Shown one piece after another: positions 1 through 5,530 of a DNA stretch of 6,561 nucleotides. The notes below the pieces were generated by a model. The model ran no database searches. It had not been told where the DNA came from and saw only the letters and a program-made list of their open reading frames with translations. Position 1 is the first letter of the stretch; each line of letters begins with the position of its first letter. Position numbers and translations under genes: made by a program. The stretch is from an uncultured Flammeovirgaceae bacterium (GTDB lineage Bacteria > Bacteroidota > Bacteroidia > Cytophagales > Cyclobacteriaceae), in NCBI GenBank assembly GCA_946480685.1, contig CAMLLI010000261.1:1-6561 (forward strand), given 5' to 3'.

Positions 1-516
1 AGCTCGTCCAAATACTCTTCACTATATGCGCGCGTCATTCATCATTTCAATTGTAAATCTATACTGGAGCTCGGCACATCGCTTGGTATCAATACACTAT
101 ACCTGGCCGCTAAACCGGGCAGTTCGGTAACAACACTGGAAGGTGCCTCTCCTATAGCAGCGATAGCACTTGATACTTTCAGAAGTCTCAACGCAACGAA
201 CATCCGGCTTACTGAAGGCAACATCAACACAACGCTATATACATATCTTGATAAATGTACTTCGCTTGACTTTGCTTTCCTGGACGCCAACCATCGATAC
301 GAACCTACCCTGAAATACTTCGATGCCATCGCTCAGAAGATCCATGAAAAAAGTATTGTTGTGCTGGATGACATTCACTACTCACCCGAGATGGAGAAGG
401 CCTGGAACCATGTGCGTAAACATGCCCTGGTATATGCCAGTATTGATCTATACCGGTGCGGTTTGTTATTCTTTGATCCTTCACTGAACAAACAACACGT
501 TGTATTACAATTTTAA
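1..516 (+). CDS. Class I SAM-dependent methyltransferase, 3' part (5' end outside window)
   Basis: An open frame runs from base 1 to a TAA at 514-516, giving 171 residues with no start inside the window, so the gene begins upstream. The visible part is a Rossmann-type methyltransferase core. Motif I is ILELGTSLGINTLYLA (fragment residues 20-35), the glycine-rich SAM loop. An acidic residue after strand 2 (LEGAP, E46) would bind the ribose. LDFAFLDANHRYE (88-100) is the strand-4 region, and VVLDDIHYSPEMEKAW (119-134) resembles O-methyltransferase-like families (Methyltransf_24 type). The missing N-terminus is probably under 100 residues if the protein has the common length of such enzymes. The substrate cannot be read from the sequence. 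Its stop is 56 nt before the next ATG, but that gene has its own promoter, so the two need not share a transcript. The family call is firm; the specific reaction is unknown. Confidence 0.88.
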   Translation, partial: SSSKYSSLYARVIHHFNCKSILELGTSLGINTLYLAAKPGSSVTTLEGASPIAAIALDTFRSLNATNIRLTEGNINTTLYTYLDKCTSLDFAFLDANHRYEPTLKYFDAIAQKIHEKSIVVLDDIHYSPEMEKAWNHVRKHALVYASIDLYRCGLLFFDPSLNKQHVVLQF

Positions 517-519
517 GCG

Positions 520-550
520 TTGAATAACCCGATGGGATAACCTATTTTTG
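520..550 (+). promoter_or_regulatory. Bacteroidota-type promoter for the coiled-coil membrane protein gene
   Basis: A TTG at 520-522 is followed after 20 nt by TATTTTTG at 543-550, an exact match to the TAnnTTTG -7 element used by the Bacteroidota primary sigma factor. Transcription would start a few bases downstream, leaving a leader of roughly 15-20 nt before the ATG at 573. No Shine-Dalgarno sequence lies in that leader. The motif is seen directly; promoter activity is inferred. Confidence 0.72.
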
Positions 551-572
551 CGGTTACCCATTTTAATCACCT

Positions 573-1505
573 ATGAGCGAAACGACTAGCACACAACCGG
601 TTCAGCCGGCTCCTAAGAAATCACACAAGAGCACCATCATTATAGCGCTGATGGCAGTGATCATTGTTGTTCAGGGTATCAAGATTTTCGTTCTTGATCC
701 GCGTGAAGAACAACGGCTTATTGCTGAAAAGACATCAACACAACAAGAGCTTGATGCTACTGTACAGCGCTTGACTGAAATAAAATCTGAGCTCGATGCC
801 AAGATAGCCGAGGTTCAAAAACTGGGAGGCGATGTTTCCGATCTTGAAAAAGCCAAGCAGGAGTTAGAGACTGAACTGAAACGTCAGAAACGCGCTACGG
901 GTAAAGAAATAAAAGCATTGAAAGATCGCGTTGAAGGTTATGAACTTCTGCTCAAGAATAAAGATGAAGAGATCGAAAAACTGAAGAACGTTAACAAAGA
1001 GCTCATGACCGAGAACCGCAGTTTGAAGACGGAAAAAAATCAACTGGGCGACTCGATCAATCAACTTAGTCAAAGCAAACAAGAGCTTGCTACCAAAGTG
1101 GCTATCGCTTCTGAATTAAAAGCAGAGAACCTGCGCATACTGGCGGTGAACGATCGTGGTAAAGAGCGTGAGTCGCCTTTCAAAAATCGTCAGTTGGGCA
1201 AACTGAAAGTTGAGTTTAACATTGCAGAAAACAACGTAGCACCCATCGAAGGAAAGAAGATCATGATCCGTATAATCGATGAGAATGGTCAGGTGATCTT
1301 TGACGTGGCACGCGGATCAGGCACGTTCATCTACAACGGCAAAGAAGAGTTCTATACTGCTTCGCAGGAAATTCTGTTCGATAATACCAAACAGAAACTG
1401 ACATACCTCTACGAAAAAGGTTCAGACTATACCTCTGGTAACTATACGCTGGAGATCTACTGCGACAGCTATAAAATGGGTACCGGGCAGTTTGTAGTTA
1501 AGTAA
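573..1505 (+). CDS. Single-pass membrane protein with long coiled coil and C-terminal beta-rich domain (unknown function)
   Basis: This 310-residue protein has a short polar N-terminus rich in T, Q and P (1-20) with KKSHK just before a hydrophobic segment at about 21-41 (start TIIIALMAVIIVV). The basic residues in front suggest N-in topology, placing the rest in the periplasm. Residues about 44-190 are highly charged heptad-like sequence rich in E, K, L and Q, with a small break at GGD (85-87), consistent with a long coiled coil. Residues about 205-310 (from RQLGKLKVEFNI) alternate hydrophobic and polar residues like a beta sandwich and end in GQFVVK. No catalytic motif is visible. Similar Bacteroidota proteins are, as I recall, left hypothetical or given SMC- or ParA-like names because of the coiled coil; no ATPase motif supports such names here. 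A structural or scaffold role at the envelope is a guess. The start follows a good promoter by about 20 nt and the gene ends at a strong terminator, so it is probably monocistronic. Confidence 0.85.
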   Translation: MSETTSTQPVQPAPKKSHKSTIIIALMAVIIVVQGIKIFVLDPREEQRLIAEKTSTQQELDATVQRLTEIKSELDAKIAEVQKLGGDVSDLEKAKQELETELKRQKRATGKEIKALKDRVEGYELLLKNKDEEIEKLKNVNKELMTENRSLKTEKNQLGDSINQLSQSKQELATKVAIASELKAENLRILAVNDRGKERESPFKNRQLGKLKVEFNIAENNVAPIEGKKIMIRIIDENGQVIFDVARGSGTFIYNGKEEFYTASQEILFDNTKQKLTYLYEKGSDYTSGNYTLEIYCDSYKMGTGQFVVK

Positions 1506-1522
1506 GACCTTGTTTAGAGACC

Positions 1523-1568
1523 AAAAAGCAGAAAGCTCGCGGTTTAATCAGCGGGCTTTCTGCTTTTT
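1523..1568 (+). terminator. Strong Rho-independent terminator, probably bidirectional
   Basis: The arms 1523-1540 and 1551-1568 pair over 18 positions with a single G-U wobble (1537 with 1554) and enclose a 10-nt loop. The outer five pairs are A-T, so the right arm ends in a T5 run and the left arm begins with an A5 run. The reverse strand would therefore also read as a hairpin followed by T's. It begins 17 nt after the stop of the coiled-coil gene and isolates that gene from the ribosomal operon. Confidence 0.92.
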
Positions 1569-1603
1569 CATTTAACGGCATTGGGTTAAAAATGGACTTA
1601 GGC

Positions 1604-1633
1604 TTTGAAATCGCAGAGAAATGCCTACCTTTG
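1604..1633 (+). promoter_or_regulatory. Bacteroidota-type promoter of the rpsF-rpsR-rplI operon
   Basis: TTTG at 1604-1607 lies 18 nt upstream of TACCTTTG at 1626-1633, an exact match to the TAnnTTTG consensus. Transcription would begin near 1640, giving a short A-rich leader of about 15 nt before the rpsF ATG at 1655. The promoter lies downstream of the in-frame ATG at 1592, so a protein begun at 1592 would not be encoded by this transcript. Confidence 0.82.
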
Positions 1634-1654
1634 CAGGCTCAAATTAAAAACATC

Positions 1655-2041
1655 ATGAAAAACTACGAGACGGTATTCATTTTAAATCCCGTTTTGTCTG
1701 AAGATCAGGCAAAGGATGCTGTCGATAAGTTCGTGAAGGTTTTGAAAAAAGCTAATGCCGATGTTATCAACATCGAACAGTGGGGCTTAAAGAAGATGGC
1801 TTATCCCATCAACAAGAAGTCTACAGGCTTTTACAACCTCATCGAATTCACGGCCGAAGGGCCTGTTGTCGACACACTCGAGACTGAGTACAGACGAGAC
1901 GAATCTATCATGCGCTTTTTAACAACAGCTCTTGATAAGCATGCGATCGTTTATAACGAACGCAGACGTAAAGGCGAATTTAAAAACAAAGAGAACAGAA
2001 AACCTGTTGCTAAAAAAGCTGAGGAGGAGCGCGGAAGATGA
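1655..2041 (+). CDS. rpsF: 30S ribosomal protein bS6
   Basis: This 128-residue protein starts [18 protein letters not shown], the standard N-terminus of bS6 with its first beta strand. It continues through a helix (about 16-33) and the conserved strand pair around [15 protein letters not shown] (41-55) and GFYNLIEF (58-65). It ends in a charged tail of about 25 residues rich in K, R and E, which is usual for the family and probably disordered. bS6 binds bS18 and helps form the 30S platform. An in-frame ATG at 1592 would add 21 residues, but that stretch overlaps the operon promoter and is not part of the family, so 1655 is chosen. The leader aaattaaaaacatc has no Shine-Dalgarno sequence and is A-rich, as is typical for Bacteroidota. 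The last codons contain AGGAGG, which may serve the next gene, and the stop overlaps that gene's start as ATGA. Confidence 0.96.
   Translation: MKNYETVFILNPVLSEDQAKDAVDKFVKVLKKANADVINIEQWGLKKMAYPINKKSTGFYNLIEFTAEGPVVDTLETEYRRDESIMRFLTTALDKHAIVYNERRRKGEFKNKENRKPVAKKAEEERGR
2022..2027 (+). promoter_or_regulatory. Full Shine-Dalgarno sequence AGGAGG in front of rpsR
   Basis: AGGAGG lies inside three consecutive GAG glutamate codons at the end of rpsF, 10 nt before the rpsR ATG at 2038. It is a full match to the anti-Shine-Dalgarno core. None of the other five starts visible in the window has a comparable site. It favours 2038 over the in-frame ATG at 2047 as the rpsR start. It could be a by-product of the Glu codons, so functional use is an inference. 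Confidence 0.55.
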
Positions 2042-2289
2042 CATTAATGAACGAACCTATCAAGCGCGCAGAGATCAAACCGAAGTACTGCCGCTTCAAG
2101 AAGAACGGTATCAAGTATATCGACTATAAAGATCCTGACTTCCTTTTGAAGTTTATCAACGAGCAAGGTAAAATCCTTCCTCGCCGATTAACAGGTACAA
2201 GCCTGAAATTCCAGAAGAAAGTAGCACAAGCTGTGAAGCGTGCTCGTCACCTGGCGATTCTTCCGTACACTGGTGATTCATTGAAGTAA
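2038..2289 (+). CDS. rpsR: 30S ribosomal protein bS18
   Basis: This 83-residue protein carries the bS18 signature: [17 protein letters not shown] (16-32), [21 protein letters not shown] (39-59, the conserved helix and RNA-contacting turn) and the basic helix [12 protein letters not shown] (68-79). It has one cysteine (C18), so it is not a zinc-ribbon form. bS18 pairs with bS6 on the 30S platform close to the 3' end of 16S rRNA. Its ATG at 2038 overlaps the rpsF stop (ATGA), which suggests translational coupling. An alternative start at 2047 would give MNEPIKRAE and is plausible because the residues ahead of it are not conserved, but the AGGAGG spacing and the overlap favour 2038. Length and sequence are ordinary for Bacteroidota. 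Confidence 0.95.
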   Translation: MTLMNEPIKRAEIKPKYCRFKKNGIKYIDYKDPDFLLKFINEQGKILPRRLTGTSLKFQKKVAQAVKRARHLAILPYTGDSLK

Positions 2290-2314
2290 TCTTTAACCTT
2301 TAAAGAACACGAAC

Positions 2315-2758
2315 ATGGAAGTAATTTTGAAACAGGACGTACAGGGCCTTGGCTATAAGAACGATATCGTAAAAGTGAAAGCCGGATATGGTAACAACTA
2401 CCTGATCCCGAATGGCTTTGCACTGATTGCCAACGACTCTAACAAAAGACTTGTAAACGAAAACATTCGCCAGGCTGCTCACAAAGCGGCTAAGATCAAG
2501 CAAGATGCAGAAGCACTTGCTGCCAAGATTGGTGATGTTACGCTTGAAATTAAAACGAAAGCTGGTGAGTCTGGCAAAATCTTCGGTGCTGTTACTGCAC
2601 TGCAGATCGCTGACGCGCTGAAAGCTAAAGGTTTTGATGTAGACCGTAAGAAAGTAATTCTGAAAGACGCTCCTAAGCAATTAGGTTCATACGCTGTAAC
2701 ACTTGATCTTCACAAAGAAGTGAAGCATGAAGTTAAGTTCAACGTAGTAGGCGAATAA
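2315..2758 (+). CDS. rplI: 50S ribosomal protein bL9
   Basis: This 147-residue protein is full length for bL9. The N-terminal rRNA-binding domain has MEVILKQDVQGLGYKNDIVKVKAGYGNNYLIPNGFA (1-36) as its hallmark, with glycines and aromatics at the RNA contact. A long connecting helix rich in A and K spans about 41-72. The C-terminal domain includes ESGKIFGAVT (85-94) and ends FNVVGE. bL9 binds 23S rRNA at the base of the L1 stalk and affects frame maintenance. The gene follows rpsR after 25 nt with no Shine-Dalgarno sequence and no separate TAnnTTTG box in the gap, so it is the last gene of the operon. A terminator begins 20 nt after its stop. Confidence 0.97.
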   Translation: MEVILKQDVQGLGYKNDIVKVKAGYGNNYLIPNGFALIANDSNKRLVNENIRQAAHKAAKIKQDAEALAAKIGDVTLEIKTKAGESGKIFGAVTALQIADALKAKGFDVDRKKVILKDAPKQLGSYAVTLDLHKEVKHEVKFNVVGE

Positions 2759-2778
2759 TTTCAGCGTATATCAATATC

Positions 2779-2811
2779 AAAAAAGGCTGTCTCGAAAGGA
2801 CAGCCTTTTTT
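2779..2811 (+). terminator. Rho-independent terminator of the ribosomal protein operon
   Basis: GGCTGTC at 2785-2791 pairs with GACAGCC at 2799-2805 around a 7-nt loop. Six A's before the stem pair with six T's after it, giving a 13-bp hairpin ending in a T run. The A run on the left means the opposite strand would also read as a terminator. It lies 20 nt after the rplI stop. Confidence 0.93.
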
Positions 2812-2907
2812 CGTTTTATACTTTTCTGATTTCATGTCGCTCAACAACAGCGAAAAATTCAGTTGGCAACCCCTCCTACTTCTTATGGTAAACTATATAT
2901 CAATTCG

Positions 2908-2937
2908 TTAACCATCTTTTCTCGCTACATTCGTTTG
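2908..2937 (+). promoter_or_regulatory. Candidate promoter for the ATP-grasp/alpha-E/transglutaminase cluster
   Basis: The 255-nt gap between rplI and the ATP-grasp gene holds the operon terminator and little else. The best promoter-like match is TTCGTTTG at 2930-2937, one mismatch from TAnnTTTG, with TTA 19 nt upstream at 2908-2910, one mismatch from TTG. This would place the start of transcription near 2944 and give a leader of about 70 nt. The match is weaker than the two exact promoters elsewhere in the window. Because a strong terminator precedes it, some promoter must lie in this gap. Confidence 0.35.
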
Positions 2938-3013
2938 CATAAATATTTCCGTAAGTCACGTTAATATATTCTTCATGCCGTGGTAACTTAGGTTCCCTTG
3001 AATCTGAAAATCT

Positions 3014-4465
3014 ATGGCTGCATCATCCCTATTTCAACATTACAACGGTCATTCTTCTGTGTGGGATGAAATGTTTGCCAGTGCCACCGATATCCGGCAG
3101 CACTATCAAAGTGTAGCGAACTTTCTTTTAACTATACCGGGCGATGAACTCAACAAGAAAGAAGAACTGGCCAAGCGCCTGTTCATGAGTCAGGGTATAA
3201 CGTTTACAGTATACTCAAGCGGTGAAGGCATCGAAAAGATATTTCCGTTTGATATTATACCACGCATCATCACGGCATCGGAATGGGATTTCGTTGAGCG
3301 AGGCATCAAGCAGCGACTTCGCGCCCTGAATCTTTTTCTGCGCGATGTATACCACGAGCAGTTCATTCTGAAAGATGGCGTTGTTCCTTTCAACCTGGTT
3401 TATTCCTGCCCGCATTACCTGCGCGAAATGCAGGGCGTAAATGTACCCTATGATATATATGTACACATTGCCGGCATCGATCTGATCCGTGATCATGACG
3501 GGACCTTTTATGTACTGGAAGACAACCTCCGTACGCCTTCCGGTGTATCGTATATGATTGAAAACCGGGAGATCACCAAACGTATCTTTCCGGATCTCAT
3601 TCCTCAAAATCATGTTCGGTCGGTAACACACTACCCGAATATACTCTATAAAAACCTGATGGCGCTTTCGCCACGGAAGATCGCTTCACCCAATATAGTA
3701 TTACTTACACCGGGCATCTATAACTCCGCATACTTTGAACACACAACACTCGCCAGACTCATGGGTGTTGAACTGGTGGAAGGCCGCGACCTGGTGGTTG
3801 AAAATCACCACGTATATATGAAGACAACAGCCGGGCTACAGCAGGTAGATGTTATATACAGAAGAGTTGATGATACCTTTCTCGATCCCTTGGTATTTGA
3901 TCCCAACAGCGTACTCGGTGTATCCGGCATTCTCTCGGCTTACCGAAAAGGAAATGTAGCGATTGTAAACTCCATCGGGAATGGTGTAGCAGACGATAAA
4001 GCTATATATGTATATGTACCGGACATGATACGCTACTATTTGAACGAAGAGCCGATTCTGAAAAATGTACCAACGTACCAGCTTGGTAAACCTGATGAGC
4101 AGGAGTATGTTCTAAAAAATATAGACAAGATGGTAGTAAAGAAAACCAACGAGTCTGGTGGCTATGGTATGTTAATGGGACATGCCGCATCTGAACAGGA
4201 GATTGAAGCCTATAAAAAAGAAATCATGAAAGAGCCTCGTCACTTTATTGCCCAGCCAACCATAAGTTTATCCTCGGCACCATGCTATATCGATGGCAAA
4301 GTACAACCCCGCAGAGTAGACCTTCGTCCGTTTGCTTTATGTAGCCCTAACGGCATCGAGATCGTACCTGGAGGCCTCACCCGCGTAGCCCTTCGCGAAG
4401 GCTCCCTCGTAGTAAACTCCTCCCAGGGCGGAGGCAGTAAGGACACCTGGGTTCTCTCCCACTAA
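3014..4465 (+). CDS. Circularly permuted type-2 ATP-grasp protein (DUF404/DUF407 type), predicted amide-bond-forming ligase
   Basis: This 483-residue protein is full length for the circularly permuted type-2 ATP-grasp family. Visible family blocks are PFDIIPRIITASEW (78-91) followed by QRLRALNLFLRDVY (100-113), GTFYVLEDNLRTPSGVSYMIENR (163-185), LLTPGIYNSAYFEH (230-243), VIYRRVDDTFLDPL (280-293), VVKKTNESGGYGMLMG (374-389, lysine and glycine-rich nucleotide loop), RRVDLRPFALC (433-443) and the C-terminal GGLTRVAL...SSQGGGSKDTWVL (453-481). ATP-grasp ligases activate a carboxylate as acyl phosphate and join it to an amine. This subfamily is predicted to act in peptide-like or amide metabolite synthesis, but I know of no established substrate. 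No signal peptide is seen, so it is cytoplasmic. The start is the first ATG after an A-rich leader with no Shine-Dalgarno sequence. It is followed in the same direction by alpha-E and transglutaminase genes, its usual partners, although an atypical 120-nt repeat-filled gap separates it from them. The gene looks intact. Confidence 0.93.
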   Translation: MAASSLFQHYNGHSSVWDEMFASATDIRQHYQSVANFLLTIPGDELNKKEELAKRLFMSQGITFTVYSSGEGIEKIFPFDIIPRIITASEWDFVERGIKQRLRALNLFLRDVYHEQFILKDGVVPFNLVYSCPHYLREMQGVNVPYDIYVHIAGIDLIRDHDGTFYVLEDNLRTPSGVSYMIENREITKRIFPDLIPQNHVRSVTHYPNILYKNLMALSPRKIASPNIVLLTPGIYNSAYFEHTTLARLMGVELVEGRDLVVENHHVYMKTTAGLQQVDVIYRRVDDTFLDPLVFDPNSVLGVSGILSAYRKGNVAIVNSIGNGVADDKAIYVYVPDMIRYYLNEEPILKNVPTYQLGKPDEQEYVLKNIDKMVVKKTNESGGYGMLMGHAASEQEIEAYKKEIMKEPRHFIAQPTISLSSAPCYIDGKVQPRRVDLRPFALCSPNGIEIVPGGLTRVALREGSLVVNSSQGGGSKDTWVLSH

Positions 4466-4579
4466 TGTGTTGATGTGTTTGCGTGTTAATGTGTTGATGT
4501 TAACATGTAAACATACCAACATTCAACGTATACACTATACCCTTACATCAACACATAAATACATTAACACCTCAACACA
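4466..4579. repeat. Long imperfect inverted repeat filling the ATP-grasp/alpha-E intergenic gap
   Basis: The left arm (4466-4500) is G/T-rich and begins directly after the ATP-grasp stop. The right arm (4545-4579) is A/C-rich and ends 6 nt before the alpha-E ATG. Aligned by hand, the left arm matches the reverse complement of the right arm at 29 of 35 positions without gaps. The centre is 44 nt. TGTGTTGATGT occurs twice in the left arm (4466-4476 and 4490-4500), and its complement occurs near both ends of the right arm, once with a mismatch. A small nested inverted repeat, GTATA-CAC-TATAC, lies at 4528-4540. Transcribed RNA could fold into a long stem. No T tract follows, so it is not a standard terminator. 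It could be an interspersed non-coding repeat, an mRNA stability or attenuation element, or the remnant of a small insertion. Confidence 0.85.
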
Positions 4580-4585
4580 ATTAAA

Positions 4586-5521
4586 ATGCTGAGCCGCGTT
4601 GCTGATTCACTTTACTGGATGTCGCGATATATCGAACGAACCGATAGCACGTTGCGTACTCTGATGATTAACCATCTTTCTGCTCAGGATAATCCGGAAG
4701 AATTTACCTGGCGGCCGTTGTTACGCATTTTCAGTACCATGGAAGAGAATGATATAACGGCTATTGAGCGGAACGGCAGGCAGGTGCTGCAGTATATGGT
4801 GTTGAGTCGTGACAATCCTAACTCGGTCTCAAACCTGGTTATACAGGCACGTGAAAATGCGCGTGCTGTACAAGACAATATCACGAAAGAACTTTGGCAA
4901 TGTCTCAATGAGTTTTATCATGTTGTGCGTGATCAGCGTTTGAAACAGGCCTTGCAATATGATGATCCGGCTACGGTACTCGATACATTAATCCGGCAGT
5001 GTATGCTTTACTATGGCACAACGGATATCACGATGTTCAGAGGAGAAGGGTTGTGTTTTATGAACCTCGGCAAATACCTGGAGCGTGCTATACAATCGGC
5101 AGATATACTCGATATAAAATTCAGTGACTTGTCGTACGACCTCGATAAGACCACCGATACAACGTACTGGAAACACTTACTGAAATCTGTATCGGGTTAT
5201 GCGCTATACCTGAAGCGATATCGTTCCGGCTTTGAAGCGCGCAATGTTGTTGACCAGGTGTTGTTCAACAACGATTTTCCACGATCAATTTTATACTCCA
5301 TCAACCAGTTACACCGATCGTTCAGCCGGTTGAAGAATGATCAAAATACGGAAGGCTATAACAAAGTAGATTTCCTCATCGGGAAACTTCGCAGTAAACT
5401 TCAGTACTCGAACGTAGACAGCGTTTCGAAGATTGGACTTCACCATTACTTAACCGAAATTACCAGCGATATTTACGCGATTGGAAATACCTTGAATCAG
5501 CATTATTTCGCTTACAGTTAA
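4586..5521 (+). CDS. Alpha-E domain protein (DUF403 family)
   Basis: This 311-residue, mostly helical protein opens with the diagnostic MLSRVADSLYWMSRYIERT (1-19) of the alpha-E family. Other conserved blocks are ARENARAVQDNITKELWQCLN (88-108) followed by EFYH (109-112), FMNLGKYLERAIQSADIL (158-175), and WKHLLKSVSGYALYLKRY (195-212) with FPRS (231-234). It spans the usual full length. No signal peptide or membrane segment is seen. The family has no established biochemical activity that I know of. It is named for conserved helical glutamate motifs and occurs almost always beside type-2 ATP-grasp and transglutaminase genes, sometimes fused to the ATP-grasp protein. That context suggests it is an accessory or catalytic partner in the same pathway. 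The start follows an A-rich leader (caattaaa) without a Shine-Dalgarno sequence and sits just after the large inverted repeat. Its stop is 9 nt before the next start, indicating a shared transcript. Confidence 0.94.
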   Translation: MLSRVADSLYWMSRYIERTDSTLRTLMINHLSAQDNPEEFTWRPLLRIFSTMEENDITAIERNGRQVLQYMVLSRDNPNSVSNLVIQARENARAVQDNITKELWQCLNEFYHVVRDQRLKQALQYDDPATVLDTLIRQCMLYYGTTDITMFRGEGLCFMNLGKYLERAIQSADILDIKFSDLSYDLDKTTDTTYWKHLLKSVSGYALYLKRYRSGFEARNVVDQVLFNNDFPRSILYSINQLHRSFSRLKNDQNTEGYNKVDFLIGKLRSKLQYSNVDSVSKIGLHHYLTEITSDIYAIGNTLNQHYFAYS

Positions 5522-5530
5522 TCAGCTCGC

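Noticed and set aside
42..329. A 95-residue open frame on the - strand
   Set aside because: It lies antisense inside the methyltransferase fragment, whose + strand frame carries clear SAM-binding motifs; the - strand product resembles nothing and has no start signals.
1932..2129. A + strand frame of 65 codons spanning the rpsF-rpsR junction
   Set aside because: It overlaps two certain ribosomal protein genes in another frame and has no family features.
2291..2305. Small inverted repeat CTTTAA-CCT-TTAAAG between rpsR and rplI
   Set aside because: The six-base A/T-rich arms are too weak and too common by chance to call an operator or hairpin.
2300..2680. A - strand frame of 126 codons opposite rplI
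   Set aside because: It is fully antisense to a highly conserved gene and its composition is what the reverse of bL9 codons would give.
3215..3631. A - strand frame of 138 codons opposite the ATP-grasp gene
   Set aside because: The + strand encodes recognised ATP-grasp blocks over the same bases; no promoter or start signal supports the reverse frame.
4474..4481. TGTGTTTG as a promoter box for alpha-E
   Set aside because: It differs from TAnnTTTG, lacks a TTG element at the right distance, and lies inside the G/T-rich repeat arm where such matches arise by chance.
4466..4579. A CRISPR-like array or intrinsic terminator
   Set aside because: There are only two unequal copies in opposite orientation with no regular spacers, so it is not CRISPR. 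No T tract follows the stem, and the downstream gene starts 6 nt later, so a standard terminator is unlikely.
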